Source of the DNA: Planctomycetota bacterium
GTDB taxonomy: Bacteria > Planctomycetota > PUPC01 > JACPCR01
Reading direction: 5' to 3'
NCBI GenBank assembly: GCA_030740295.1
Contig: JASLXP010001182.1
Coordinates: 1 to 16,352 of the forward strand
DNA: 16,352 bases
Positions 1 to 8,200 of this stretch are shown here, piece by piece (position 1 is the first letter of the stretch; every line of letters starts with the position of its first letter). The notes under the pieces were generated by a model. The model worked only from the letters and a program-made list of their open reading frames with translations, was not told the origin of the DNA and made no database searches. Position numbers and translations under genes: made by a program.

Positions 1-1
1 G

Positions 2-922
2 CGGAAGGGATCGAAGGCACTTCTGATTTCGCCCGACCATGCCCCAATGGTGCTCCCCCTGTCTCAGGCCAATGGAAAGGCCAACGTTACCATCCCGAGC
101 TTGACGATCTACAGCGCGCTTGTTCTTTCTGCGGATGCTGAGTTTCTCAATGAAATCGAAAAGCGAAACCATCCGCCCTATTACAAAGGCATGCTTCCAA
201 GAAGCCGAGCCTGGGTGGAACTGTCGAAGGACGGAATCGTCGGGAATCGCCTGCGCCATGGCGATATCGAGGGGGACCTGCACGTCTCAAATCTCGAAGG
301 CTTGAAGCCTGAATCCCTCAAAGGCAGATCGCACAAAACCCGCGGCGCAAGCTGGGTGAAGAAATTCGAACGCGGCCGGGACTGGGACATTGTCGATGGC
401 CATCTCGTACGGATTTCTTCAACCCGGAAATTCCATAACGACAGTTGGTGGGACTATACAAGCAATGCCGGCGCGACCGTGTCGGAGCATCGAAAGCTCT
501 GGACCAAATTCCGCGGCAACATGATTGCCCCCCCGGGCTTTTTTCCCATGGTCTATCCCAAGCCAGAGATAAAGCCCTGCATTGGCGCCGATCCCAAATC
601 ACACGGCGTCAGCGTTACCGGACTCCCCGGTGGCGGCCTCAGAATCGCTGCCGAAGTTCTGGACACAGGGCGGGATTATGCGATTCAGGCATGGACCAAG
701 GTGAACAGAGGCGAGATGACCTTCCGCATCACCGGCCTCCCCGACGGCGAGCAAACGCGTAAATTCAGTAACCGGGAATGGCAGCAATCCGAGCACAAAT
801 TCCAGTCCGATGGAAAACAGATCCATCTCCTCTTCCAGATCAGCGGCCCTGAGAAAGGCAGCTTCCACCTGGACAAAGTCTCTGTGAGAGAAGTGGTGGC
901 TGCGACGTTTGATGCTCGGTGA
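2..922 (+). CDS. C-terminal part of a secreted glycoside-hydrolase-like protein (5' end outside window)
   Basis: The frame is open from the first base to a TGA at 920-922, so the true start lies upstream; the ATG at 47 is internal. The first residues (pattern LLISPDHAP...VTIPSLTIYSALVL) resemble the beta-sandwich that closes many TIM-barrel glycoside hydrolases, where a short strand ending in V-P-x-L-x-x-Y precedes a V-L-V strand. The last 90 or so residues look like a carbohydrate-binding jelly roll of the CBM4/9 kind: alternating hydrophobic strands (LRIAAEV, YAIQAWTKV, MTFRITGL, IHLLFQISG) ending in a FHLDKVSVREV signature. The middle (about residues 60-190) is rich in W, R and K and I do not recognise it. 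No catalytic domain is visible, so the enzymatic assignment is inference; a purely binding protein is the alternative. The protein most likely acts outside the cytoplasm. The next gene starts 207 bp downstream and is unrelated. Confidence 0.55.
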   Translation, partial: RKGSKALLISPDHAPMVLPLSQANGKANVTIPSLTIYSALVLSADAEFLNEIEKRNHPPYYKGMLPRSRAWVELSKDGIVGNRLRHGDIEGDLHVSNLEGLKPESLKGRSHKTRGASWVKKFERGRDWDIVDGHLVRISSTRKFHNDSWWDYTSNAGATVSEHRKLWTKFRGNMIAPPGFFPMVYPKPEIKPCIGADPKSHGVSVTGLPGGGLRIAAEVLDTGRDYAIQAWTKVNRGEMTFRITGLPDGEQTRKFSNREWQQSEHKFQSDGKQIHLLFQISGPEKGSFHLDKVSVREVVAATFDAR

Positions 923-1129
923 TCGTGCGTCTTTCTTTCGAATGCAGTGCATAGTGCGGCAAAGCAAGCGGATCAGGTACTCTGCGACACAGTTATCTTG
1001 GTGAGGAAGTACGACTACCGCCGCGCAGAGGCCCTGACGGATACAGCGAGGGAGATTTAGGCTCAGAATAAGGTTATGCTTTCCTCTGAGTGCTGTGCCT
1101 CAATTCCATAGACAAAGGGAGAATACCTT

Positions 1130-1348
1130 ATGGTAATGGAGATTGATCTGGCTCCTGAAACTCTGGACGAACTGAAAGAACTCACGCAACAGCAAGATCC
1201 ATCTCTTGCGGTAAAAGAGGCCATGGATGCCTACATCAGACAGGAGAAGAGGCTGAGACTTATCGAATTGTCTGAAGAAGTCGAAATGGCGAACAACTGG
1301 CAAGCACTGGAAGATGCAGAAATGAAAGAGATTCAGGATGGCTCTTGA
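1130..1348 (+). CDS. vapB: VapB-like antitoxin of a type II toxin-antitoxin pair
   Basis: This is a 72-residue, acidic protein. The N-terminal half has a short strand (MEIDLAP) followed by two predicted helices (ETLDELKELT and SLAVKEAMDAYIRQEKR), the layout of a ribbon-helix-helix DNA-binding antitoxin. The C-terminal half (about residues 45-72, with NNWQALEDAEMKE) has the tail expected to wrap around the toxin. The start at 1130 has a good ribosome binding site, AGGGAGA at 1117-1123. The gene overlaps the PIN-domain toxin gene by 11 bp, the usual coupling for such pairs. A short inverted repeat, CCATA (1106-1110) and TATGG (1129-1133), straddles the ribosome binding site and could be an operator for autoregulation, but it is only 5 bp. 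In this family the antitoxin neutralises the toxin RNase and represses its own promoter; that role is inferred from family and context. Confidence 0.8.
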   Translation: MVMEIDLAPETLDELKELTQQQDPSLAVKEAMDAYIRQEKRLRLIELSEEVEMANNWQALEDAEMKEIQDGS

Positions 1349-1730
1349 GTTAATTCTGATTGATACCTGCATCTGGGCTGAGTTCTTCTCGAAAAGCAAA
1401 TCCTCGAGGAAACAGGCGACCTCGGAATTAATACGTAGAAACCGGGCAGCCATGATAGGCCCGGTGCTGGCAGAAATCCTGATGGGACTCCGCCGCGACG
1501 AACATGCCGATTGGGTGGCAAGCTCATTGGAAGGCTTGCATTTCTTTGAGCTGACATGGTCGGACTGGCGTGAGGCGGCCCGTCTCCATCGCGAACTCGC
1601 GGTCCTTGGTCATCAACTCCCACTGACAGATGTCACGCTGGCCCACGTAGCCATGCGCAACGACTGCGCTGTGTACACAACCGATCCGCATTTTGACGTC
1701 ATATCGGATCTGAAAAGGTACTCTCCTTAA
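1338..1730 (+). CDS. vapC: VapC-like PIN-domain ribonuclease toxin
   Basis: This 130-residue protein has the length and motif order of VapC toxins. The acidic residues that bind the catalytic metal in PIN domains are all present: D9 in ILIDTCIWAEF, E46 in VLAEILMGLR, D98 in LPLTDVTLAHVA, and D116 in YTTDPHFD near the C terminus. The following T10 and the W/F-rich first helix are also typical. VapC toxins cleave tRNA or rRNA and stop growth when the antitoxin is lost; the target here cannot be read from sequence. The ATG at 1338 lies inside the antitoxin gene in another frame, so the two are translationally coupled. No second toxin-antitoxin gene is nearby. The pair sits between two carbohydrate-related genes, as expected for a mobile addiction module. 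Confidence 0.88.
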   Translation: MALELILIDTCIWAEFFSKSKSSRKQATSELIRRNRAAMIGPVLAEILMGLRRDEHADWVASSLEGLHFFELTWSDWREAARLHRELAVLGHQLPLTDVTLAHVAMRNDCAVYTTDPHFDVISDLKRYSP

Positions 1731-1733
1731 GCC

Positions 1734-1838
1734 TCCGGGTTCAGAACACAGGCTTGACTTGGCACGTCGCGAGTTCTCTCTTTTTCAGAAATGAAACCCG
1801 GACAGGTAAGCATACCGGGCTGCTACGAGTCGTAGCCC
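1734..1838. other. Cluster of inverted repeats downstream of vapC
   Basis: TCCGGGTT (1734-1741) is repeated in reverse complement as AACCCGGA (1795-1802), a perfect 8-bp match across 53 nt. The right arm can instead pair with CCGGG at 1815-1819 (CCCGG at 1797-1801). A further hairpin follows at 1822-1836, GCTACG-AGT-CGTAGC, which can also re-pair as GGGCTGC (1817-1823) with GTAGCCC (1832-1838). No T-run follows any of these stems, so they are not classic intrinsic terminators. The region begins 3 bp after the vapC stop and ends 125 bp before the oxidoreductase start; it could end toxin transcription or form a structured leader. Chance pairing in GC-rich DNA is possible. Confidence 0.3.
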
Positions 1839-1963
1839 TCCAGAGCAAGTGTGGCGACTTGGGGCGCCTGGACGCACAGAATCAAGATTGAAGACCTGCT
1901 GGCTGGCCAGTCCAGAGCACAGGCGTTATATGGGGTTTTCACCAAACCACAGAGAACAACATC

Positions 1964-3217
1964 ATGGGAATCAGCATCGGACTGGTCGGGCTCGGGAGTT
2001 TTGGACGCAGCTTTGCCGACCTGTTTAAGAGTCATCCACTTGTTGATCGGGTTGGCTTGTGTGACGTCGAAGCGGATCGCGTGGCCCGCTTCGCAGACGA
2101 TCCATTCTTCCAGGAAAAGTTTTCACCGAACGACGCTTTCAGTTCGCTCGACGAAATCTGCGCGGCAGATTTTGATGCGATTGCAGTGATCACTCAGCCG
2201 TGGCTTCACGCTCCGCAATGCCTTCAGGTGATGGAGTCCGGCAAACACGTTTACAGCGCGGTGCCGATCATTTCGATTCCGGACGACGATGCGATTCTCG
2301 ACTGGTGCGACAAGCTCGTGGCCGCGTGTGAGCGCACCGGCCAATACTACATGCTTGGCGAGACCACCTACTACCGGCCGGAAGCCATGTTTTGCCGGCG
2401 CAAAGCCCGTGAAGGCGCGTTCGGGCGTTTTGTTTACGCAGAGGGTGAATACTTCCATGACGTCGATGCGCACTGCAACCTTCGCCAGGTCCAGCAGTCA
2501 CGCACCTCCAGCAAGACAGGCGCGGGCTGGCCCGCGTTGCGTGACAAATATGCCGAACAGGGAATTCGGGGCGGGCCTATGCATTACCCGACGCACTCCA
2601 CGAGCGGCCCGGTTTCAGTCATGGAAGCGCACGCCGTGAAGGTGACCTGTTACGGCTACCGCCATCAGGAAAACGATCCTTTCTTCTCCAGCAACGCTTT
2701 TACCAACGAGGTCGCCCTGTTTCAGATGAGCAATGGCTCAACGGTGCGCATTGCAGAAATGCGTGAGACCCCGGGCTGCCCGGGCAACGACTCCGAAACG
2801 TTCCGCGTCTTCGGCACTCTGGGCTCCTTTTCCGAAGGACGCTGGTGGGAGATCGCGCGCCCAGACTACGAGAACATCGATCTTTCCAATGTGCCAAGGC
2901 CGACGACCGTTCATGTCACGAAGGAGGAGATGTTCGACCCGCTGCCGCAGGAGGTGCAGGACGCGTTCAAGCGGGCCATGAACAAGACCATCGACGAAAC
3001 GGATCTGCAGAACCTGGATTTCAATCCCCAGGGACACGGTGGCTCGCATCCGTACATGGTGCACGAGTTTGTGGAGTCCGTTGCCAACAATCGCCAGCCC
3101 GAGACGAACATCTGGGAATCTGCCCGATATATGGTCATGGGCGTCATGGCCCACAAATCCGCATTGCGTGACGGTGAGACACTGGAAATCCCCGACTGGG
3201 GCGATGCGCCGGAATAA
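1964..3217 (+). CDS. Gfo/Idh/MocA-family NAD(P)-dependent sugar oxidoreductase
   Basis: This 417-residue protein has a Rossmann fold at the N terminus with the dinucleotide motif GLVGLGSFG (residues 6-14), an acidic end to the second strand (LCDVEADR), and the family signature TQPWLHAPQCLQVMESGKHV (77-96). The usual catalytic E-K-P triplet that follows is replaced by A-V-P (99-101), so the conserved lysine is absent; an AVP-type variant exists in divergent subfamilies as far as I recall. The substrate-binding domain shows GGPMHYPTHSTSG (203-215) where relatives carry a D-x-G-x-H-x-x-D motif; H211 probably corresponds to the conserved histidine. No Tat or Sec signal is present, so the protein is cytoplasmic. 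The ATG at 1964 has only a weak purine stretch (AGAGAA) upstream. The gene is convergent with the sulfatase gene, fitting glycan use. Substrate and cofactor preference cannot be read from sequence. Confidence 0.85.
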   Translation: MGISIGLVGLGSFGRSFADLFKSHPLVDRVGLCDVEADRVARFADDPFFQEKFSPNDAFSSLDEICAADFDAIAVITQPWLHAPQCLQVMESGKHVYSAVPIISIPDDDAILDWCDKLVAACERTGQYYMLGETTYYRPEAMFCRRKAREGAFGRFVYAEGEYFHDVDAHCNLRQVQQSRTSSKTGAGWPALRDKYAEQGIRGGPMHYPTHSTSGPVSVMEAHAVKVTCYGYRHQENDPFFSSNAFTNEVALFQMSNGSTVRIAEMRETPGCPGNDSETFRVFGTLGSFSEGRWWEIARPDYENIDLSNVPRPTTVHVTKEEMFDPLPQEVQDAFKRAMNKTIDETDLQNLDFNPQGHGGSHPYMVHEFVESVANNRQPETNIWESARYMVMGVMAHKSALRDGETLEIPDWGDAPE

Positions 3218-3235
3218 AAGAAGCAACATCCACGA

Positions 3236-3328
3236 ATGACTCCCGAACAGCTCAAAGCACTGGGCAGCCAATTTCGCGAGTTGTACGTGCATCCCGCCTG
3301 TCCCCGCTTCAATTGTTCTTGCTCTTGA
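3236..3328 (+). pseudogene. Short open frame, possible 5' stump of a lost gene
   Basis: An ATG 18 bp after the oxidoreductase stop opens a 30-codon frame whose first 20 residues look protein-like (MTPEQLKALGSQFRELYV...), with an amphipathic helix, before it becomes cysteine-rich and stops at 3326-3328 inside the 3' end of the opposite-strand sulfatase gene. It may be the beginning of a gene that once followed the oxidoreductase and was cut when the sulfatase gene arrived. There is no strong ribosome binding site. The frame is short enough to arise by chance, and I do not recognise a family. Confidence 0.22.
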
Positions 3329-4946
3329 ATTCCGCAAAAGTACCCGGCGTGCGGGCAAGATGCTTTTTCAGTTCAGCCTTCATCTGATCCAGCACGGGTT
3401 TATATTTGGGGTTGGTTGCGAGGTTCTTCGTTTCGCCGGGATCGTTCTCCAGATCAAATAACTGATCCGGATCGTAGTAGACATTCCTGTAGCGCTTCAT
3501 CGGGCCGTGTTGTTCGGTATTCTGGCCTCCGGGAATGCCCAGGTGAGAGAGGGGATCATCAGGCTTGTTGGTGATGGTTTTACCTTCACGCTTGAGCTTG
3601 CTGGCTGCATATTTCTCCAACATTTCCTTCCGCTGCTCTGGTGAAAGCTGCCTGCTTGGCGGAATGCGGAATGCGAGGTACTTCCATTTCTGAGTGCAGA
3701 CAGCCCGAGTGTGGCCAATCTCCAGATAGAGCGAGTCCCGTACGGCTTTGGAGTCGCCGCGCAGTAGAGGCATCAGGCTCGTACCGTCCATCAGCATGTC
3801 TTCAGGCGGTTCGATACCGCAGGCATCGAAAATCGTCGGTGCCAGATCGATGCCCTGCACGAGCGCGGAAGTCCTGCCGGGTTGAATGCGGCCCTTCCAC
3901 CGCACAAATGCAGGCGTGCGCACTCCTCCTTCGTAGCAACTCCCCTTGCCCTGCTCCATGCCCTGATCGTCGAAGAAAACGAAAAGCGTGTCGTTATCGA
4001 GACCCTGGTCAGCGATCTTCTTCATCACCGCGCCGATGCCGTCGTCGAGCCACGTCGCCGCCGCGAGAACATCCGGTAACTTCGCGGCACGTGTCCGCTC
4101 GAAAACATTCTTACGAGATGGCTGCACGTCGAGCGGCTTGTCAAGCATTCCCCCGTGGGTAATGCGCGGGTCAGCGTGAAGCGATTTTGTGGGAGGCGGG
4201 CCGTGCATGAGTGACGTTGCCATGTAGAGGAAGAACGGCCGGTCTTTATTCCGGTCGATGAAGTCGAGGGCGCCCTTGGTGATCCACTCCTGGTTGTGAT
4301 AGCGCATGGAACGGATGGGGTATGACCCGAAGTTGCCCATGTTGATCGAGGCCGCGTAGTCGAACCCTTGCTGGCGGATGAACTCATGAATGGCTTCCTG
4401 CGTTTCGGCCAGGACCTTCGCCACTCTCGGTTCGTTCGGATCATCGCTTGGCTTGATCTTGTCTCGAATACGCGACCAGGCCCGAGGCGCGCCGTTATGC
4501 CATTTGCCCACCATGCCGGTTACGTAACCCGCAGCACGCATTACCTTGGGCAGCGTGTGCTTCTCGTAGTTCAGCTCGGTGTTCCATTGCACGTTCGTCT
4601 GGCCTTCCGTGGTGTAGGATTTGAGGAACGACGGCGAAGAGCAACGGCTAGCGTAGGAGCCCGTGAAGCAGGAGAAACGGCTTGGAGTGCATACGCTCGT
4701 CGAGGTATAGGCTCGGGAGAAGAACATCCCTTCGGCCGCGAGCCGATCCATGTTTGGCGTGAGCGCCTTCTTCCGAAGGAAGCCGAGGTGGTCGAGTTTC
4801 TGGTCGTCGGTAACAATCAGCACCACGTTCGGTCTGCGGCGCGCGCCTTCCTCAGCATGCAGCAGCGCCGGACATGTCACCGCGGCGCCTGCCGCGGCCA
4901 TGCTGTGACTGACGAAGTCTCGCCGTGAGATGGTTGAGCGATCCAT
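3309..4946 (-). CDS. Tat-exported arylsulfatase-type sulfatase (formylglycine class)
   Basis: This 545-residue protein begins with a twin-arginine signal (SRRDFV at residues 7-12, an alanine-rich core, likely cleavage near LHA-EE at 31-32). The mature enzyme shows the S1 sulfatase layout: N-V-V-L-I-V-T-D-D at 40-48 with metal ligands D47 and D48, the formylglycine motif C-T-P-S-R at 86-90 with C86 to be oxidised by a formylglycine-generating enzyme, GKWHNG with K148 and H150, and a C-terminal FFDDQGMEQGKG...YEGGVRTP block. The second metal site usually reads D-N-G or D-H-G; here it is D-Q-G (327-329), an unusual substitution. The enzyme should hydrolyse sulfate esters of glycans or small molecules outside the cytoplasm. 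The start at 4946 has a strong ribosome binding site (AAAGGGA, 4 nt from ATG on the minus strand). No maturase gene is in the window. The substrate is unknown. Confidence 0.93.
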   Translation of the reverse strand: MDRSTISRRDFVSHSMAAAGAAVTCPALLHAEEGARRRPNVVLIVTDDQKLDHLGFLRKKALTPNMDRLAAEGMFFSRAYTSTSVCTPSRFSCFTGSYASRCSSPSFLKSYTTEGQTNVQWNTELNYEKHTLPKVMRAAGYVTGMVGKWHNGAPRAWSRIRDKIKPSDDPNEPRVAKVLAETQEAIHEFIRQQGFDYAASINMGNFGSYPIRSMRYHNQEWITKGALDFIDRNKDRPFFLYMATSLMHGPPPTKSLHADPRITHGGMLDKPLDVQPSRKNVFERTRAAKLPDVLAAATWLDDGIGAVMKKIADQGLDNDTLFVFFDDQGMEQGKGSCYEGGVRTPAFVRWKGRIQPGRTSALVQGIDLAPTIFDACGIEPPEDMLMDGTSLMPLLRGDSKAVRDSLYLEIGHTRAVCTQKWKYLAFRIPPSRQLSPEQRKEMLEKYAASKLKREGKTITNKPDDPLSHLGIPGGQNTEQHGPMKRYRNVYYDPDQLFDLENDPGETKNLATNPKYKPVLDQMKAELKKHLARTPGTFAEFKSKNN

Positions 4947-4978
4947 TATTCCCTTTCTGCAACAGCTTCTATTTCAGA

Positions 4979-5243
4979 TCAATTTTCATACAGCAGCACC
5001 AACACGCCATGCCAGAGGTATTCTGCTCCAATGGTTGTGTTAGACCACCAAGTGCCATGCTGAAATCCACGACAGGCCGGGCGCTGAGTTGTTAACATGC
5101 GATGCGAACCAGTTGGAGTTTGGTTCATCCCATGTGTAGCGGCCACCAACTTGTGGCCGATGAGTGGGAAGGCCGTCCGCAATTCTGGAGACCATTCTCG
5201 TCCAGACTCCCTCATCGATGACCAGGTCTGTAAACAGTTCAAT
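4979..5243 (-). pseudogene. Possible frameshifted 3' remnant of an unknown gene
   Basis: On the minus strand two frames read as one continuous, protein-like chain. The frame at 5243-5040 gives LVIDEGVWTRMV, then GGRYTWDEPNSNWFASHVN and GLSWISAWH, then hits TAA at 5042-5040. The frame from about 5060 to the TGA at 4981-4979 gives HGTWWSNTTIGAEYLWHGV and ends LYEN. A single frameshift near 5060 would join them. The upstream limit is a TGA at 5246-5244, just inside the 5' end of the plus-strand propeller gene. I recognise no family, and random GC-rich DNA can look like this, so confidence is low. The sulfatase gene starts 33 bp further on, on the same strand. Confidence 0.27.
5140..5159. other. 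GC-rich hairpin upstream of the propeller gene
   Basis: CGGCCAC (5140-5146) and GTGGCCG (5153-5159) form a perfect 7-bp stem around a 6-nt loop, 58 bp before the chosen start of the propeller gene. It has no following T-run on either strand. It could be a regulator-binding site or a leader structure; nothing else supports a function. Confidence 0.25.
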
Positions 5244-8200
5244 TCATCCGAGGCATTGGGTGATGATCGTTCTGATGATTGCGTCCGGCTCTGCCTTGGC
5301 GGAAGAAGGCGGCGAATCTGAGGGGGAGCGCGAGAAAGAGCCTGCGTGGACAAAGCTATCGAAACTGCCTTCGGATGCGGAGGTGGACCGATGGATTCGG
5401 AACGCCAGCCAGGCGAGAGAACGAAAGGACTGGGTGAACTTTGCGTCCATCTGCCAACAGATTCTCGAATCGGACCGGGAGTCATTTTTGGTCTCCTCCC
5501 AGCAAAGTAAGACCTCCGCTCGTCAGCAGGTAATCGAGTGGATCTCTGCCCTCCCGCCGGATGCCAGGCGCATTTACGAGAACCAGGTCGATGGCAAAGC
5601 ACAAAGCCTTTTTCGCAAGGCTAAGAGCGAAGGCGATATGGGTCTGATTGCGCAGGTCGCTCGCGTTTATCCTTTGACACACGCAGGGCGACGCGCTGCC
5701 AGCTATCTGGGTGCATCGCTGCTCGAGAATGGGATGTCCGGGCTTGCGGCCACAACCCTTCTTGAATTATCCGGACGCAAGAATTTGCCGGAGAATCAGA
5801 TGCCATCAGTTCTGGCCCAACTGCTTGTGGCAGCGCGGCAGAGCGGTGCCGAAAGTCTTGTTTCTATGACCCGGCAACGCCTCGACAAACTCCCCGCTGT
5901 TGATTCGCTCAAACTTGGCAAGGAAACGGTTCGGCCTCAGGATTTTTATCAACGATTCGTTCAGAATTGGGGCGAGATCCCGCCTGCTGAAAACAAGGGA
6001 TATTCCTCTTTTCCGGGGAGCTCATTTTCTGAAAGGGAATTGCACGGGATGCCGTATCTGGTGCCTCTGTGGTCGGTGCCCATTTTCAGACAGAAAGAAT
6101 TCGATTCAGAAAAATGGCGTCAAGTGACTGCTGCCAGGCCGAGGTACACTCGGCAACTGATACCAAGCCTCTATCCTGTTTCGGTGAGCGGGAAGGTCAT
6201 TCTCAAAACATTTGATGGCATCATGGCATTGGACGGCCGGTCTGGGCGACAGCTCTGGCGTGCCTCGGCGGCTGACCGAAGACTGGGGGAGTTCATCGGA
6301 CGCCTGCTCTCATTTGAATCGAAAGACCAGAGGCTGCAGGCCCAGGCGATCGCCAACGCATACCAGGCAGCTCTCAGCCACGCTTTCGAGGACACCGTTC
6401 AGTTCACCCTCGCCGTCGGGGGCGGCAGAGTTTATTCGGTCGACACGGTTTACCCTGGAGAGGAGGCGTTCGAGGCCCGGCGCGTCCCCGGTCCTGCACC
6501 GTGGGTGAATCAGCAGATCCGAATGAAAAATTCTCTTCGCGCTTTCGAGCTCAACGGTGGCAAGCTGCTCTGGGAGATCAACGGAGTCGTCAGAGCTTCT
6601 GACGAAGCAACCACTGCAGAGGAAGGCATGTTTCTGGGCGCTCCTGTCTTCGCAGAAGATTCGCTTCTTGTTCTGGTGGACCGGCTCAGCGCGGTTTACC
6701 TGCTCTTTCTCGATCCGGCGACGGGCAAAAAGCGTGGCGAGATTCCGCTCTGTATGACGAGTAAGCCGGCCAGGTCTTTTCACTACAGAATCAAGGATGC
6801 CTGCCCCATCACAGTGGTCGGGGGAATAGCATACTGCTCTACCCAGGTGGGGCGTTTCTTTGCGATCGATCTGGTGTCGCGGCGAGTGATCTGGCGATTC
6901 GAATATGAGCATTCGCTGACGGATCTGAAGATCGGAAATCGAAACTACTACGCTTCCGGTACCGTCAGGCGCCAGCCCGTATCCGCTCCCGCCGTCTGGG
7001 GAGGACGGCTGTTGTTCATTCCGTCTGACAGCCCTGACGCTTTCTGTCTGGATCGGATCACCGGCTCAAAGATCTGGGAAGTCCCGATTAGACCGGGGAG
7101 TTTTCTGGCCGGAATTCGTAGAGGCAGGGCAATCATCGCTGGACGGAGGATCATCGCTCTGGACATGGTCGATGGAAAACAGGTCTGGGAACGAGTCGCC
7201 GGCGAGCCGACCGGCCGCGGTTGGCTTGGGGCTGATGCCTATCTTGCACCCATGGCAGATCAGCGGCTGGTGCAGGTCAATCTTGAAACCGGCACGATTG
7301 AATCGCAGATAGAGCTTTCACTCTTTGACTCCATCATCACCACTGGGCCGGCCATCTCTGAATTGGGCAACATTGTCGTGACTCCTCACAACATTCTGAT
7401 ATCCGGCCCTCTGGGTGTAACGGCGGTCCCGAGTGCACGAGAAGAGCTGACCAGAATCCAGCACGAGATCCGCACCAAAGGAAGAGACCGGCAATCCATG
7501 CTTAGGCAGGTTGTCGCGAATCTGTCTGCGGGAAATCCGTTGCCCGCAATCGAGAATCTCAAGACCTTGCTTGCCGAGAGCGAAGAACCTACGAACAGAG
7601 ATTTATGCCGTTCTCTTCTTCTCAGAGTATTGCTCACCCGTGCAATCATCACTGAAGCGGATTCTGCGAAGCATCTGAAAGCTGCCGAAGCATTGACCAA
7701 ATCCGACGATGATAAAGCCGCGCTTTTTGATGCCATGCGCCGAGTCCATCAACGGGAAGGGCGTCTGCTGCCGGCATTTGAGGCGGCCCGCCAGTTTGCC
7801 GCGGTAATGGCTGGTCGCCCAGTCAGGGAAGAGGAAACGCCGGGCCTCTATGTCAGGGCGGACCGCTGGCTCGCAGGCTGGCTTCTGGACCGGTGGAACG
7901 AAGCATCAGATAAGGAGCGGACCGCTCTTGCCGCGGAAGTCACCGAGCTGCTTTCTGAAATGCCTGAGACCAAAGAAGCTCTCCGAAGATTTCTCAACGC
8001 GTTTGGCGAGATTCCGCCGACCGGCCCTGCGTGGCTGGACCTCGCAGCGCGACTGGCTGAGGGAGATGCATGGCCCGAGGGAGAGATGATCTGTCTGCGT
8101 CTGGCAAACTCTTCTAATCCTACTATTGCCGCTGAAGCCACGTGGCTGCGAGCGCAGATTTGTGAGCGATCCGGCTTCGTGGAAGATGCGTCCTGGATCA

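Noticed and set aside
941..1060. A short peptide frame after the left-edge gene (contains VILVRKYDYRRAEALTD)
   Set aside because: It looks faintly protein-like, but it has no start with a ribosome binding site, ends at TAG after 40 codons and has no partner frame, so a gene remnant cannot be argued.
2738..3358. A 206-codon minus-strand open frame
   Set aside because: It is antisense to the conserved second domain of the oxidoreductase and has no recognisable motif.
5164..5217. GTG at 5164 as the start of the propeller protein
   Set aside because: It would put 18 polar residues before a complete signal peptide. The ATG at 5218 gives a normal n-region, core and cleavage site.
6310..6912. A 200-codon minus-strand open frame
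   Set aside because: It is antisense to the first propeller, whose W-docking blades are in the plus frame.
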